From the NCBI RefSeq assembly GCF_013927005.1, contig NZ_CP055930.1:992001-1056000 (forward strand): a stretch of DNA of 64,000 bases, read 5' to 3'. Both the position numbers and the translations under genes were made by a program. How positions within the stretch are numbered: the first letter of the stretch is position 1; each line of letters begins with the position of its first letter. Below, one piece after another: positions 1-7,794 of the stretch. The notes under the pieces were generated by a model. The model had not been told where the DNA came from, ran no database searches, and was given only the letters and a program-made list of their open reading frames with translations. This DNA comes from Enterobacter sp. RHBSTW-00175. Lineage in GTDB: Bacteria; Pseudomonadota; Gammaproteobacteria; Enterobacterales; Enterobacteriaceae.

Positions 1-1152
1 ATGTCCAACCTTGCTTCGTGATGAACGAGCCGGAAAAACCCATTTGCGTTTATCTGCCCGTATTTCGGTATCGTTGACGATATCTCGTCGGTCTTCCAGA
101 ATTCGCTTTGTAGCATCACAGATTGGAAGCTCATGGTCGTTACGATTTTTCGTGTCGTAAAAGCGAATAACCCGGTTTTCGAGATCGACATAGCTTGTCG
201 TTCTGACTTCCTCTTCTGTCAGGGCCTCTCGCCAGCACAGTGTTGCTGTCTCTTCTTTCCTGGCTCCTGTCAAAATGGTCAGCAACAGATAATCACAACC
301 CAAACGATTAAAACCTCTCTTATTGTGTAATGCAGCTAGAAACCGTCCCAAAGTATCTTTGGGGGACAATGGATTTCGTACGCCCTTGGCACGATAGCTA
401 TCTTCCAGCTCAGATCGTGTTCTGAACTTCTTCTGTACCTTTAAAATTGAAAAAGGATTATAGGACAACGAAGGTTGTCGTTGCTGGGTCTGAGCATTCC
501 CAGCTTCAATCTCGATTGCGTGTTTTACAGCAACATTGGCCCACCTAAAAGTCTGTTCTGCTGCTGTTCTGGCTCTTGAAGCAATCTCGTCAAACTTTCG
601 AAGGATTTCATTACCAGTAAGATCCTTGATTCGAAGGTTTTGCCATTCTTTCAACCGATTCTCAGCTTTGTCTAACACATTGAGAGTGTTTGGTTTAGCA
701 GGTTTGGTTCTGCCAAGTAAGTGACTCCTGTATTGGGCAAAAGCTTCACTCACGGTCAATTCAGCCAGATCGAGTTCCCTTTTAATCTTGTTGGGATTTC
801 TCTTTGTTGCAATCATTGTCTGAACCAACTGCCGAGCTGCCTCACGGGCTTGATCGATACTCGGAAAATCGGACACATTCCCAACCTTTACTTTCAAGAC
901 AGAGCTTGGCTTCTTACCCTCACTGACATTACGATCTGAAGAGGCTACTCTTCGCTGGATTACATAGGTTTTTTTCGTCAAACTGACCTTCACACCGAAG
1001 CCAACGGGTGAATCTCGATGATCGTCAAAAACTATGTAAGGTTTTTGGTCAGGGTTGGCTTCGAAAACGACTTTTCCAGAGCTACTGAGCTCAGGCTTAA
1101 CATTAATACTTAACTTGTTGATAATAAAAGCCTGATTGAGAGTTGTTTTCAA
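1..1152 (-). CDS. Tyrosine recombinase (phage/island integrase), C-terminus cut by window edge
   Basis: One uninterrupted frame of 384 codons reads leftward to the window edge. Residues about 40-75 (DSPVGFGVKVSLTKKTYVIQ) resemble the arm-binding N-terminal domain of P4-type island integrases, residues about 130-230 the core-binding SAM-like domain, and the catalytic domain starts near 270. The first catalytic Arg is visible as TGARKEE (R298) and the catalytic Lys region as KNRNDHELP (K335); the HxxR box and the nucleophile Tyr would lie beyond the edge. No ATG begins this frame; a TTG at 1152 is the best start because upstream in-frame codons have no initiation codon near a ribosome site. Base composition is visibly more A+T-rich than mutS. 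Such enzymes insert and excise genomic islands at fixed sites; the position suggests the element targets the 5' end of mutS. The family call is firm; the exact start is less so. Confidence 0.88.
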   Translation of the reverse strand, partial: MKTTLNQAFIINKLSINVKPELSSSGKVVFEANPDQKPYIVFDDHRDSPVGFGVKVSLTKKTYVIQRRVASSDRNVSEGKKPSSVLKVKVGNVSDFPSIDQAREAARQLVQTMIATKRNPNKIKRELDLAELTVSEAFAQYRSHLLGRTKPAKPNTLNVLDKAENRLKEWQNLRIKDLTGNEILRKFDEIASRARTAAEQTFRWANVAVKHAIEIEAGNAQTQQRQPSLSYNPFSILKVQKKFRTRSELEDSYRAKGVRNPLSPKDTLGRFLAALHNKRGFNRLGCDYLLLTILTGARKEETATLCWREALTEEEVRTTSYVDLENRVIRFYDTKNRNDHELPICDATKRILEDRRDIVNDTEIRADKRKWVFPARSSRSKVGH

Positions 1153-1164
1153 AGTATCACCACC

Positions 1165-1218
1165 ATTTGTAACCCAAAGAAGGAGTACAACCAATCTATC
1201 ACGCTTTGGGCTACAAGT
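1165..1218. repeat. Imperfect inverted repeat between integrase and mutS
   Basis: The 15-base arms at 1165-1179 and 1204-1218 match at 13 of 15 positions as an inverted pair (ctttggg-t/c-tacaa-a/g-t read towards each other's complement). A third partial copy (gctacaaat) follows at 1221-1229. The position just upstream of an integrase gene fits arm-type recombinase sites, excisionase sites or an operator of the integrase promoter. The role is inferred, not seen. Confidence 0.5.
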
Positions 1219-1233
1219 GAGCTACAAATTTAT

Positions 1234-1312
1234 GGGTTTATGTGGGTTTAAAGGGGTTTTATCTGGGGCCATATGAGCACTTGAAAGAATTAAAAAATGA
1301 GTAAAATCAATA
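1234..1312. other. Probable element/chromosome junction (attachment site region)
   Basis: Between the integrase and the native-looking mutS start lie two copies of gggttta (1234-1240 and 1244-1250) and a further ggggttt, then a short segment running straight into mutS. Enterobacterial mutS conservation appears to begin only at or after the second ATG (1312), so the recombination junction most likely lies here. The crossover core cannot be placed without the other end of the element. Confidence 0.4.
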
Positions 1313-3879
1313 TGAATGAAGACATTGATAAGGACTTCTCTAGCCATACCCCCATGATGCAGCAGTACCTGAAGCTTAAAGCTCAGCATCCGGAAATCCT
1401 GCTGTTTTATCGTATGGGCGATTTTTACGAGCTTTTTTATGACGATGCGAAACGCGCATCGCAGCTGCTCGATATCTCCCTGACCAAGCGTGGCGCATCG
1501 GCGGGTGAACCTATCCCGATGGCGGGTATTCCGCATCACGCGGTAGAAAACTACCTGGCGAAGCTGGTGAACCAGGGCGAATCCGTCGCCATTTGCGAAC
1601 AAATTGGCGACCCGGCCACCTCGAAAGGCCCGGTAGAGCGTAAAGTCGTGCGCATCGTCACGCCCGGGACCATCAGTGATGAAGCGCTGTTGCAGGAGCG
1701 CCAGGATAACCTTCTGGCCGCCATCTGGCAGGACAGCAAAGGTTTTGGCTACGCCACGCTGGATATCAGCTCCGGGCGTTTTCGCCTGAGCGAACCGGCA
1801 GACCGCGAAACGATGGCTGCCGAATTGCAGCGCACGAACCCGGCTGAGTTGCTTTATGCCGAAGATTTTGCGGAAACGTCGCTGATTGAAGGCCGTCGCG
1901 GATTACGCCGTCGTCCTTTGTGGGAATTCGAGATTGATACCGCACGTCAGCAGTTGAACCTGCAATTTGGTACGCGTGACCTGATCGGTTTTGGCGTTGA
2001 AAACGCGCCGCGCGGCCTGTGCGCTGCGGGTTGCCTGCTGCAATATGTGAAAGATACCCAGCGTACTGCCCTGCCGCATATCCGCTCCATCACCATGGAA
2101 CGTCAGCAGGACAGCATCATCATGGATGCCGCAACGCGTCGTAACCTGGAGATCACCCAGAATCTGGCGGGTGGTGTGGAAAACACCCTTGCTTCGGTAC
2201 TCGACAGCACGGTGACCCCGATGGGCAGCCGAATGCTCAAGCGCTGGCTGCACATGCCTATCCGCAATACTGAAACGCTGATCGGCCGCCAGCAAACCAT
2301 CGCCGCCTTGCAGGACCGCTTTAGCGAATTACAGCCGGTGCTGCGTCAGGTTGGCGATCTGGAACGTATTCTGGCGCGTCTGGCCTTGCGCACAGCACGC
2401 CCGCGTGATTTGGCGCGGATGCGCCACGCCTTCCAGCAATTGCCTGAGCTGCGTGCTCAGCTTGCCGAAGTGAACAGCACCCCGGTGCAAAAACTGCGGG
2501 AAACCATGGGCGAGTTTACAGAGCTACGTGAACTGCTCGAACGTGCCATCATTGACGCGCCACCGGTTCTGGTGCGCGACGGCGGTGTTATCGCCCCGGG
2601 TTACAACGAAGAGCTGGACGAATGGCGCGCGCTGGCAGACGGCGCGACGGATTACCTTGATAAACTGGAAATCCGCGAGCGTGAGCGTCTGGGCCTCGAC
2701 ACCCTGAAAGTGGGCTATAACGCGGTTCATGGGTACTACATTCAGATAAGCCGTGGGCAGAGCCATATGGCACCTATCCACTACGTGCGCCGCCAGACGC
2801 TGAAAAACGCCGAGCGCTACATCATTCCTGAACTGAAAGAGTATGAGGACAAAGTTCTCACCTCGAAAGGCAAAGCACTGGCGCTGGAAAAACAGCTGTA
2901 TGACGAGCTGTTCGACATGCTAATGCCACACCTTGCCGACCTGCAATTAAGTGCTGGCGCGCTGGCAGAACTGGATGTGCTGGTAAACCTCGCAGAGCGT
3001 GCCGATGCACTTAATTACACCTGCCCGACTTTTACCGACAAGCCCGGTATTCGCATTACTGAAGGGCGCCACCCGGTGGTGGAACAGGTGCTGAACGAGC
3101 CATTCATCGCCAACCCACTGAGCCTGTCGCCGCAGCGAAGAATGTTGATCATTACCGGTCCGAACATGGGCGGTAAAAGTACTTATATGCGCCAGACTGC
3201 GCTAATTGCGCTTCTGGCCCATATCGGCAGCTACGTTCCTGCGCAAAAAGTAGAGATTGGCCCGATTGACCGCATATTTACCCGCGTGGGTGCGGCGGAC
3301 GATCTGGCAAGCGGGCGCTCAACCTTTATGGTGGAGATGACCGAAACGGCCAACATCCTGCATAACGCAACGGAACACAGCCTGGTATTGATGGATGAAG
3401 TAGGACGAGGCACCTCAACCTATGACGGCCTGTCACTGGCGTGGGCATGTGCTGAAAGCCTGGCGAACAAAATCAAGGCGATGACGCTGTTTGCGACCCA
3501 CTACTTCGAACTGACTCAGCTACCAGAGAAAATGGAAGGCGTGGCAAACGTCCATCTCGATGCGCTGGAGCATGGCGATACCATCGCCTTTATGCACACC
3601 GTGCAGGATGGCGCAGCAAGCAAGAGCTATGGTCTGGCCGTTGCGGCGCTGGCTGGTGTACCGAAAGAGGTCATCAAACGCGCACGCCAGAAACTGCGTG
3701 AGCTGGAGAGCTTGTCGCCCAACGCTGCGGCGACGCAGGTTGACGGTACGCAGATGTCACTGCTGATGCCAGCAGAAGAGACGTCACCAGCCGTAGAAGC
3801 ACTGGAAAATCTCGACCCGGATTCTCTGACGCCGCGTCAGGCGCTGGAGTGGATATACCGCCTGAAGAGTTTGGTCTAA
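1297..3879 (+). CDS. mutS: DNA mismatch repair protein MutS
   Basis: MutS recognises base mismatches and small loops and recruits MutL. The product is 860 residues from this ATG, close to the 853 of E. coli. The mismatch-reading motif GDFYELF gives Phe43 and Glu45 (F36/E38 in E. coli numbering). The C-terminal ATPase has the Walker A motif GPNMGGKST near 621-629 and Walker [13 protein letters not shown]. The N-terminus is odd: MSKIN precedes a second ATG at 1312 ([11 protein letters not shown]), and the conserved part [12 protein letters not shown] starts at residue 17. The first five codons may come from the adjacent integrated element, and 1312 may be the ancestral start; neither has a strong ribosome site. 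The native upstream promoter is presumably displaced by the element, so expression may depend on it. Confidence 0.97.
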   Translation: MSKINMNEDIDKDFSSHTPMMQQYLKLKAQHPEILLFYRMGDFYELFYDDAKRASQLLDISLTKRGASAGEPIPMAGIPHHAVENYLAKLVNQGESVAICEQIGDPATSKGPVERKVVRIVTPGTISDEALLQERQDNLLAAIWQDSKGFGYATLDISSGRFRLSEPADRETMAAELQRTNPAELLYAEDFAETSLIEGRRGLRRRPLWEFEIDTARQQLNLQFGTRDLIGFGVENAPRGLCAAGCLLQYVKDTQRTALPHIRSITMERQQDSIIMDAATRRNLEITQNLAGGVENTLASVLDSTVTPMGSRMLKRWLHMPIRNTETLIGRQQTIAALQDRFSELQPVLRQVGDLERILARLALRTARPRDLARMRHAFQQLPELRAQLAEVNSTPVQKLRETMGEFTELRELLERAIIDAPPVLVRDGGVIAPGYNEELDEWRALADGATDYLDKLEIRERERLGLDTLKVGYNAVHGYYIQISRGQSHMAPIHYVRRQTLKNAERYIIPELKEYEDKVLTSKGKALALEKQLYDELFDMLMPHLADLQLSAGALAELDVLVNLAERADALNYTCPTFTDKPGIRITEGRHPVVEQVLNEPFIANPLSLSPQRRMLIITGPNMGGKSTYMRQTALIALLAHIGSYVPAQKVEIGPIDRIFTRVGAADDLASGRSTFMVEMTETANILHNATEHSLVLMDEVGRGTSTYDGLSLAWACAESLANKIKAMTLFATHYFELTQLPEKMEGVANVHLDALEHGDTIAFMHTVQDGAASKSYGLAVAALAGVPKEVIKRARQKLRELESLSPNAAATQVDGTQMSLLMPAEETSPAVEALENLDPDSLTPRQALEWIYRLKSLV

Positions 3880-3896
3880 GACTTCTGCGGATTATT

Positions 3897-3971
3897 GCCC
3901 GGTGGCGCTGCGCTTACCGGGCCTATGGGTTTTGTAGGCCGGGTAAGGCAAAGCCGCCACCCGGCTTTTTT
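3897..3971. repeat. BIME (paired REP palindromes) with terminator-like tail
   Basis: Two head-to-head G+C-rich REP-type palindromes occupy the mutS/ecdD gap: gcccggtggcgctgcgcttaccgggc, then gccgggtaaggcaaagccgccacccggc. The second is followed by six T residues, so it can act as a rho-independent terminator for mutS on the plus strand. Confidence 0.85.
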
Positions 3972-4191
3972 ACAGCAGCGGCGGAATGGTTGGCACCTGC
4001 GGTGCGTCATCAATATCCTTCTGCGTCATTCGGAACGCTTGCGGGTAGTGCTCACGGCTGGTACGGCGTAGCGGCTCAGTATCACGCCAGGTATACAGAC
4101 AATGCTGGCACTGGTAGACAGTCCAGACCCCTGACACCGGGGATGTCGCCATCACTTCAATATGCTCATCGGCACAACGTGGACAAATCAT
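3970..4191 (-). CDS. ecdD: Hydroxyarylic acid decarboxylase subunit D (small zinc-ribbon-like subunit)
   Basis: This 73-residue protein has two CxxC pairs, CPRC at 3-6 and CQHC at 28-31, typical of a small metal-binding knuckle. It matches the D subunit (BsdD/ShdD/YclD/EcdD family) that accompanies B and C subunits of non-oxidative hydroxyarylate decarboxylases. It is the last gene of a leftward three-gene operon, 10 bp after the C subunit. The precise role of subunit D is unsettled in the family; it is needed for full activity in some members. The stop lies at the edge of the REP element shared with mutS. Confidence 0.85.
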   Translation of the reverse strand: MICPRCADEHIEVMATSPVSGVWTVYQCQHCLYTWRDTEPLRRTSREHYPQAFRMTQKDIDDAPQVPTIPPLL

Positions 4192-4201
4192 GTTTTCCTC
4201 C

Positions 4202-5629
4202 TTATTGGCGAGCTGCGAGCATCGCGGTCAGTTTTTCAGCCCAGGCTTTCGTTTCAGGTAAATCCTGTACCGGCTGGCTATAGTGGCCACGGTTGTCCGG
4301 TGCGACAGGCGTGGTGGCATCGATGATCAGCTTGTCGGTGATCCCGGCCGGGCTGGAGCCTGGGTCAAGTTCAAGCACCGACATGTTCGGCAACTGCACC
4401 AGATCCCCCGCCGGGTTAACTTTCGACGACAGCGCCCACATCACCTGCGGCAGGTTAAACGGATCGACGTCCTCATCCACCATAATCACCATCTTCACGT
4501 AACCCAGGCCATGTGGCGTGGTCATGGCACGTAACCCCACGGCACGGGCAAAACCGCCGTAACGTTTTTTGGTGGAGATAATCGCCAAAAGACCGTGGGT
4601 GTACATGGCATTCACTGCCTGTACTTCCGGGAATTCAGCTTTAAGCTGCTGGTAGAGCGGCACGCAGGTTGCCGGGCCCATCAGGTAGTCAATCTCCGTC
4701 CAGGGCATCCCCAGATAGAGCGATTCAAAAATGGGTTTAGTGCGGTAAGAGACTTTATCAATGCGTACGACGGTCATATTACGGCCACCGGAATAGTGGC
4801 CGGTAAATTCACCGAATGGCCCCTCGATTTCACGTTTGCGTCCCTCAATTACCCCTTCGAGGATAACTTCAGAGCCCCACGGCACGTCGAACCCGGTCAG
4901 CGGTGCAGTCGCGATTGGATACGGACTTTCACGAAGCGCGCCAGCCATTTCGTATTCAGACTGGTCGTACTTAAGCGGCGTTGCCCCCATCAGGGTAATA
5001 ATCGGGTCATTACCCAGCGTGATCGCAATCGGCAGATCCTCCCCGCGCTCTTCCGCTTTATGCAGGTGCAGAGCGATATCGTGCATAGGAACAGGTTGCA
5101 GGCCCAGTTTGCGCTTGCCCTTGACTTCCATACGGTAGATCCCGACGTTCTGCTTGCCGAAATGGTCCGGGTCCAGCGGATCGCGTGATACCACGCAGGC
5201 TTTATCAAGGTAAAAACCACCATCACCGTCGTTCAGGCGGAACAGCGGCAGAATATCGAACAGGTTAATGTCCTCGCCATCCACCGTATTTTCGGCCCAT
5301 GCCGGGTTAGCACGGCGCTCAGGTGCAACGGGGAATTTATCCCAGCGGCGAATAAATTCGTCTATCTGGCTCTTCACCGGCGTATTGGCTGGCAACCCCA
5401 TTGAAATCGCATGGTTTTGCCAGGAGCCGATGGTGTTCATCACCACGCGGGCGTCGGTGAAGCCGCGAATGTTGTCAAACCACAGTGCAGGTGCACCGTC
5501 GCCAATACGTCCGGTAGCGTTGGCCGCTGCCGCCAGATCGGGTTCGGCGTTGACCTCTTCCTCAATTTTCAACAGCTGCCCTTGCTCATCGAGCGCCTGG
5601 AGGAAGCTTCTCAAATCATCAAATGCCAT
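4202..5629 (-). CDS. ecdC: UbiD-family hydroxyarylic acid decarboxylase, catalytic subunit C
   Basis: The 475-residue protein belongs to the UbiD family, which uses prenylated FMN for reversible decarboxylation of aromatic acids such as 4-hydroxybenzoate, vanillate or protocatechuate. Visible family signatures are NVGIYRMEVKGK (Arg166) and REIEGPFGEFTGHYSGG around 267-282, holding the acidic residues (Glu269, Glu274) of the active site. The ATG at 5629 is chosen because AGGAGAAC precedes it and the family begins MAFDDLR; a longer frame upstream lies inside the B subunit gene. It overlaps that gene by 11 bp, suggesting translational coupling. The exact substrate cannot be read from sequence. 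Confidence 0.92.
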   Translation of the reverse strand: MAFDDLRSFLQALDEQGQLLKIEEEVNAEPDLAAAANATGRIGDGAPALWFDNIRGFTDARVVMNTIGSWQNHAISMGLPANTPVKSQIDEFIRRWDKFPVAPERRANPAWAENTVDGEDINLFDILPLFRLNDGDGGFYLDKACVVSRDPLDPDHFGKQNVGIYRMEVKGKRKLGLQPVPMHDIALHLHKAEERGEDLPIAITLGNDPIITLMGATPLKYDQSEYEMAGALRESPYPIATAPLTGFDVPWGSEVILEGVIEGRKREIEGPFGEFTGHYSGGRNMTVVRIDKVSYRTKPIFESLYLGMPWTEIDYLMGPATCVPLYQQLKAEFPEVQAVNAMYTHGLLAIISTKKRYGGFARAVGLRAMTTPHGLGYVKMVIMVDEDVDPFNLPQVMWALSSKVNPAGDLVQLPNMSVLELDPGSSPAGITDKLIIDATTPVAPDNRGHYSQPVQDLPETKAWAEKLTAMLAARQ

Positions 5630-6221
5630 CTTTGTTCTCCTGTGAAAAATGTCTGGCCTCCTGCAACCCGTTCCAGCGGCGCGCTTTTTTGTGCTCCATA
5701 CCAAACTGGTCAAGCACACGCGTCACAATATGCTGGGTAATGTCATCGGCGGTTTGCGGGTGGTTGTAATACGCGGGCATCGGCGGCACCATTGCCACGC
5801 CCATACGGGAAAGTGCGAGCATGTTCTCCAGATGGATCGTACTGAGCGGGGTTTCACGTGGAACCAGCACCAGCTTGCGTCCCTCTTTTATCACCACATC
5901 GGCAGCACGGCCCACCAGCCCTTCGGCATAACCCGCGCGGATACCGGCAAGGGTCTTCATGCTGCATGGAATAACAATCATGCCGTCAGTACGAAACGAG
6001 CCGGACGAGATAGTCGCAGCCTGATCGGCCGGGCTGTGGACAACATCCGCGAGCGCAGCAACATCCTGAGCGGAATACGGCGTTTCCAGCACAATGGTTG
6101 TTTTCGCCCACTTTGACATCACCAGATGCGTTTCCACTTCTGGCATATCACGCAGCGCCTGAAGCAGCGCCACACCGAGCGGTGCGCCAGTCGCCCCTGT
6201 CATTCCCACGATCAATCTCAT
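5619..6221 (-). CDS. ecdB: UbiX-like flavin prenyltransferase, decarboxylase subunit B
   Basis: The 200-residue protein starts MRLIVGMTGATGAPLG, the nucleotide-binding opening of the UbiX/Pad1 flavoprotein family. It prenylates reduced FMN to make the cofactor used by the neighbouring UbiD-type enzyme; a second UbiX for ubiquinone synthesis is normally encoded elsewhere. The start is supported by GAGGTG eight bases upstream. As first gene of the leftward operon it faces the divergent MarR gene across a 173-bp gap with two operator-like palindromes. Confidence 0.92.
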   Translation of the reverse strand: MRLIVGMTGATGAPLGVALLQALRDMPEVETHLVMSKWAKTTIVLETPYSAQDVAALADVVHSPADQAATISSGSFRTDGMIVIPCSMKTLAGIRAGYAEGLVGRAADVVIKEGRKLVLVPRETPLSTIHLENMLALSRMGVAMVPPMPAYYNHPQTADDITQHIVTRVLDQFGMEHKKARRWNGLQEARHFSQENKDGI

Positions 6222-6239
6222 TCAGCACCTCAATTAATT

Positions 6240-6255
6240 TGTTCGTGTACGAACA
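6240..6255. promoter_or_regulatory. Palindromic operator candidate 1 for the MarR regulator
   Basis: The near-perfect palindrome tgttcgtgtacgaaca lies 19 bp before the ecdB start. Its core TCGTGTRCGAAC recurs, in the opposite orientation, about 50 bp away. MarR dimers bind such dyads; the assignment to the adjacent regulator is inference from position. Confidence 0.6.
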
Positions 6256-6292
6256 TTATGAGTAAGCTACTCCCGGGTCGCTTTTCTGACAA

Positions 6293-6310
6293 GATCGTTC
6301 GCACACGATC
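6293..6310. promoter_or_regulatory. Palindromic operator candidate 2 for the MarR regulator
   Basis: The dyad gatcgttcgcacacgatc carries the reverse complement of the TCGTGTRCGAAC core seen at 6243-6254, and GATCGT/ACGATC arms of its own. It lies nearer the MarR start and may serve autoregulation. Confidence 0.55.
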
Positions 6311-6394
6311 ACACGAATAGCTAAAAAATGGCGCGTTAAAATCCGGAGCAATAGCGGCTATCATAGTGGGAGATTTTTTTCCGTCGGAGTGTTC

Positions 6395-6802
6395 ATGGAA
6401 CTAAGACAAGAGGCGTTCCATCTGTTACGTCAGCTTTTTCAACAGCATACCGCGCAGTGGCAGTATGCCTTACCGGAACTCACCAAGCCGCAGTACGCGG
6501 TTATGCGCTCCGTTGCCGAGCATCCGGGTATTGAACAGGTGGCATTGACCGAAGTGGCGGTCAGTACGAAAGCGACCCTGGCGGAAATGCTGAGCCGCAT
6601 GGAGGCGCGCGGGCTGGTCAAACGCGAGCACGACCCGGCAGACAAGCGCCGCCGGTTTGTCTTCCTGACGCCAGAAGGTGAAGCTCTGCTTGCAGGCTGT
6701 AAGCCGGTGGGCAACGCGGTGGATGAGGCGTTTTTAGGGCGTCTCACTCAAGCCGAGCGGGAGCAGTTCTCTGCCCTCATCAAAAAGATGATGCACGGTT
6801 AA
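6395..6802 (+). CDS. MarR-family transcriptional regulator of the decarboxylase operon
   Basis: The 135-residue protein has the winged-helix layout of MarR: a helical N-terminus (ELRQEAFHLLRQLF), recognition helix region VALTEVAVSTKATLAEMLSR around 55-75, and the wing DPADKRRRFVFLTPEG around 85-100. ATG 6395 is preferred over GTG 6389 because CGGAG sits at the right distance before it. Divergent transcription from ecdBCD and shared palindromes suggest that it represses that operon until a phenolic acid is bound; the ligand is not known from sequence. Its stop overlaps the stop of the convergent LysR gene by two bases. Confidence 0.85.
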   Translation: MELRQEAFHLLRQLFQQHTAQWQYALPELTKPQYAVMRSVAEHPGIEQVALTEVAVSTKATLAEMLSRMEARGLVKREHDPADKRRRFVFLTPEGEALLAGCKPVGNAVDEAFLGRLTQAEREQFSALIKKMMHG

Positions 6803-7686
6803 TTCACGCTGGTGCGCATAAAATCAATAAAGGTGCGCACCTTCGCTGGCAGATGTTGGGCATCCGGATACACCGCATAGATCCCCTGCTGCGCAAATGT
6901 ATATTCCGGTAGAACCGGGACCAGCTTTCCCGCATCAAGCGCATCGCGCGCCAGCCATTCCGGCAGTAACGCCACCCCACCTCCCGCAAGCGCAAAGGCC
7001 ATGAGCGCCTGAGCGCTGTCGGCAAACAAACGCGGCGCTTTTTTAATCTCCAGCGTTTCAGGCGCGCCGCCGGCATTTTTCACCTGCCAGCGCAGCGGCG
7101 AAGCGACACGCTCGTGAATAATCCAGTCGGCCTGCGCCAGCTGCGCCAGCGATTCAACCGGATGGCTTACGAGCCACTCGGGCGCCGCAACGGGGAGAAT
7201 GGAGAAGTGCGAAATCAGCGCGGCGTGATAGCGAGAATCGGCAAGCGTTCCCAGCCGGATGGCCACGTCAAAGCGCTCCGAGATAAGGTCGGCGTGCAAT
7301 GACGACGAAACATGACGCACGCGAAGATCCGGATGCTGCTGGCTAAACCTGGCCAGCAGCGGCACCACGACCTGCGAGCCATACTCAGGCGTGGTCGTGA
7401 TCCGCAGCTCCCCCGTGAGCCCCGCATGGTTGGCGCGGACATCATCCTGCAACTGTTCTGCGTCCTTCAGAAGCGCGACACTGCGTTTATGAAACGGCGC
7501 GCCCGCCTCGGTTAGCGTCAGACGGCGGGTGGATCGCAGCAGCAGGGTGACGCCCAGCTCAGCTTCGAGCTGGCGAATATTGAAGCTGACCACCGCTTTT
7601 GTCAGGCCCATCGCATCCGCTGCCGCCGTGAAACTCCCGGTGTCGGCCACCGCAACAAACATCTGCGCGCGCTGTAAGTTAATCAT
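6799..7686 (-). CDS. LysR-family transcriptional regulator
   Basis: The 295-residue protein opens with the LysR winged helix-turn-helix (FVAVADTGSFTAAADAMGLT and following residues to about 60), then an effector-binding domain with the usual RST/RRLTLTEAG linker. It is transcribed away from an MFS transporter gene; a perfect 29-bp palindrome lies between them, close to the LysR start. Such pairs usually have the regulator controlling both itself and the neighbouring transporter. Effector and regulon are unknown. An alternative view as an orphan regulator is less likely because of the tight divergent layout. Confidence 0.88.
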   Translation of the reverse strand: MINLQRAQMFVAVADTGSFTAAADAMGLTKAVVSFNIRQLEAELGVTLLLRSTRRLTLTEAGAPFHKRSVALLKDAEQLQDDVRANHAGLTGELRITTTPEYGSQVVVPLLARFSQQHPDLRVRHVSSSLHADLISERFDVAIRLGTLADSRYHAALISHFSILPVAAPEWLVSHPVESLAQLAQADWIIHERVASPLRWQVKNAGGAPETLEIKKAPRLFADSAQALMAFALAGGGVALLPEWLARDALDAGKLVPVLPEYTFAQQGIYAVYPDAQHLPAKVRTFIDFMRTSVN

Positions 7687-7696
7687 TATCGCCCTT

Positions 7697-7725
7697 TATA
7701 CTGTCAAAATATTTTTGACAGTATA
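7697..7725. promoter_or_regulatory. Perfect 29-bp palindrome in LysR/MFS divergent promoter
   Basis: Arms tatactgtcaaaa (7697-7709) and its exact reverse complement (7713-7725) flank a 3-bp centre. It lies just upstream of the LysR gene and includes T-rich/A-rich ends typical of LysR recognition dyads. Likely the operator of the adjacent regulator. Confidence 0.7.
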
Positions 7726-7794
7726 TCGCGCTTTGTCAGGTTTATCCGTGCTTCACCGGCCGATACGATACGCCACCTCACCGGAGGATCCACC

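Noticed and set aside
133..939. Short plus-strand frames in the first kilobase
   Set aside because: All lie opposite the continuous integrase frame, which carries recognisable recombinase motifs.
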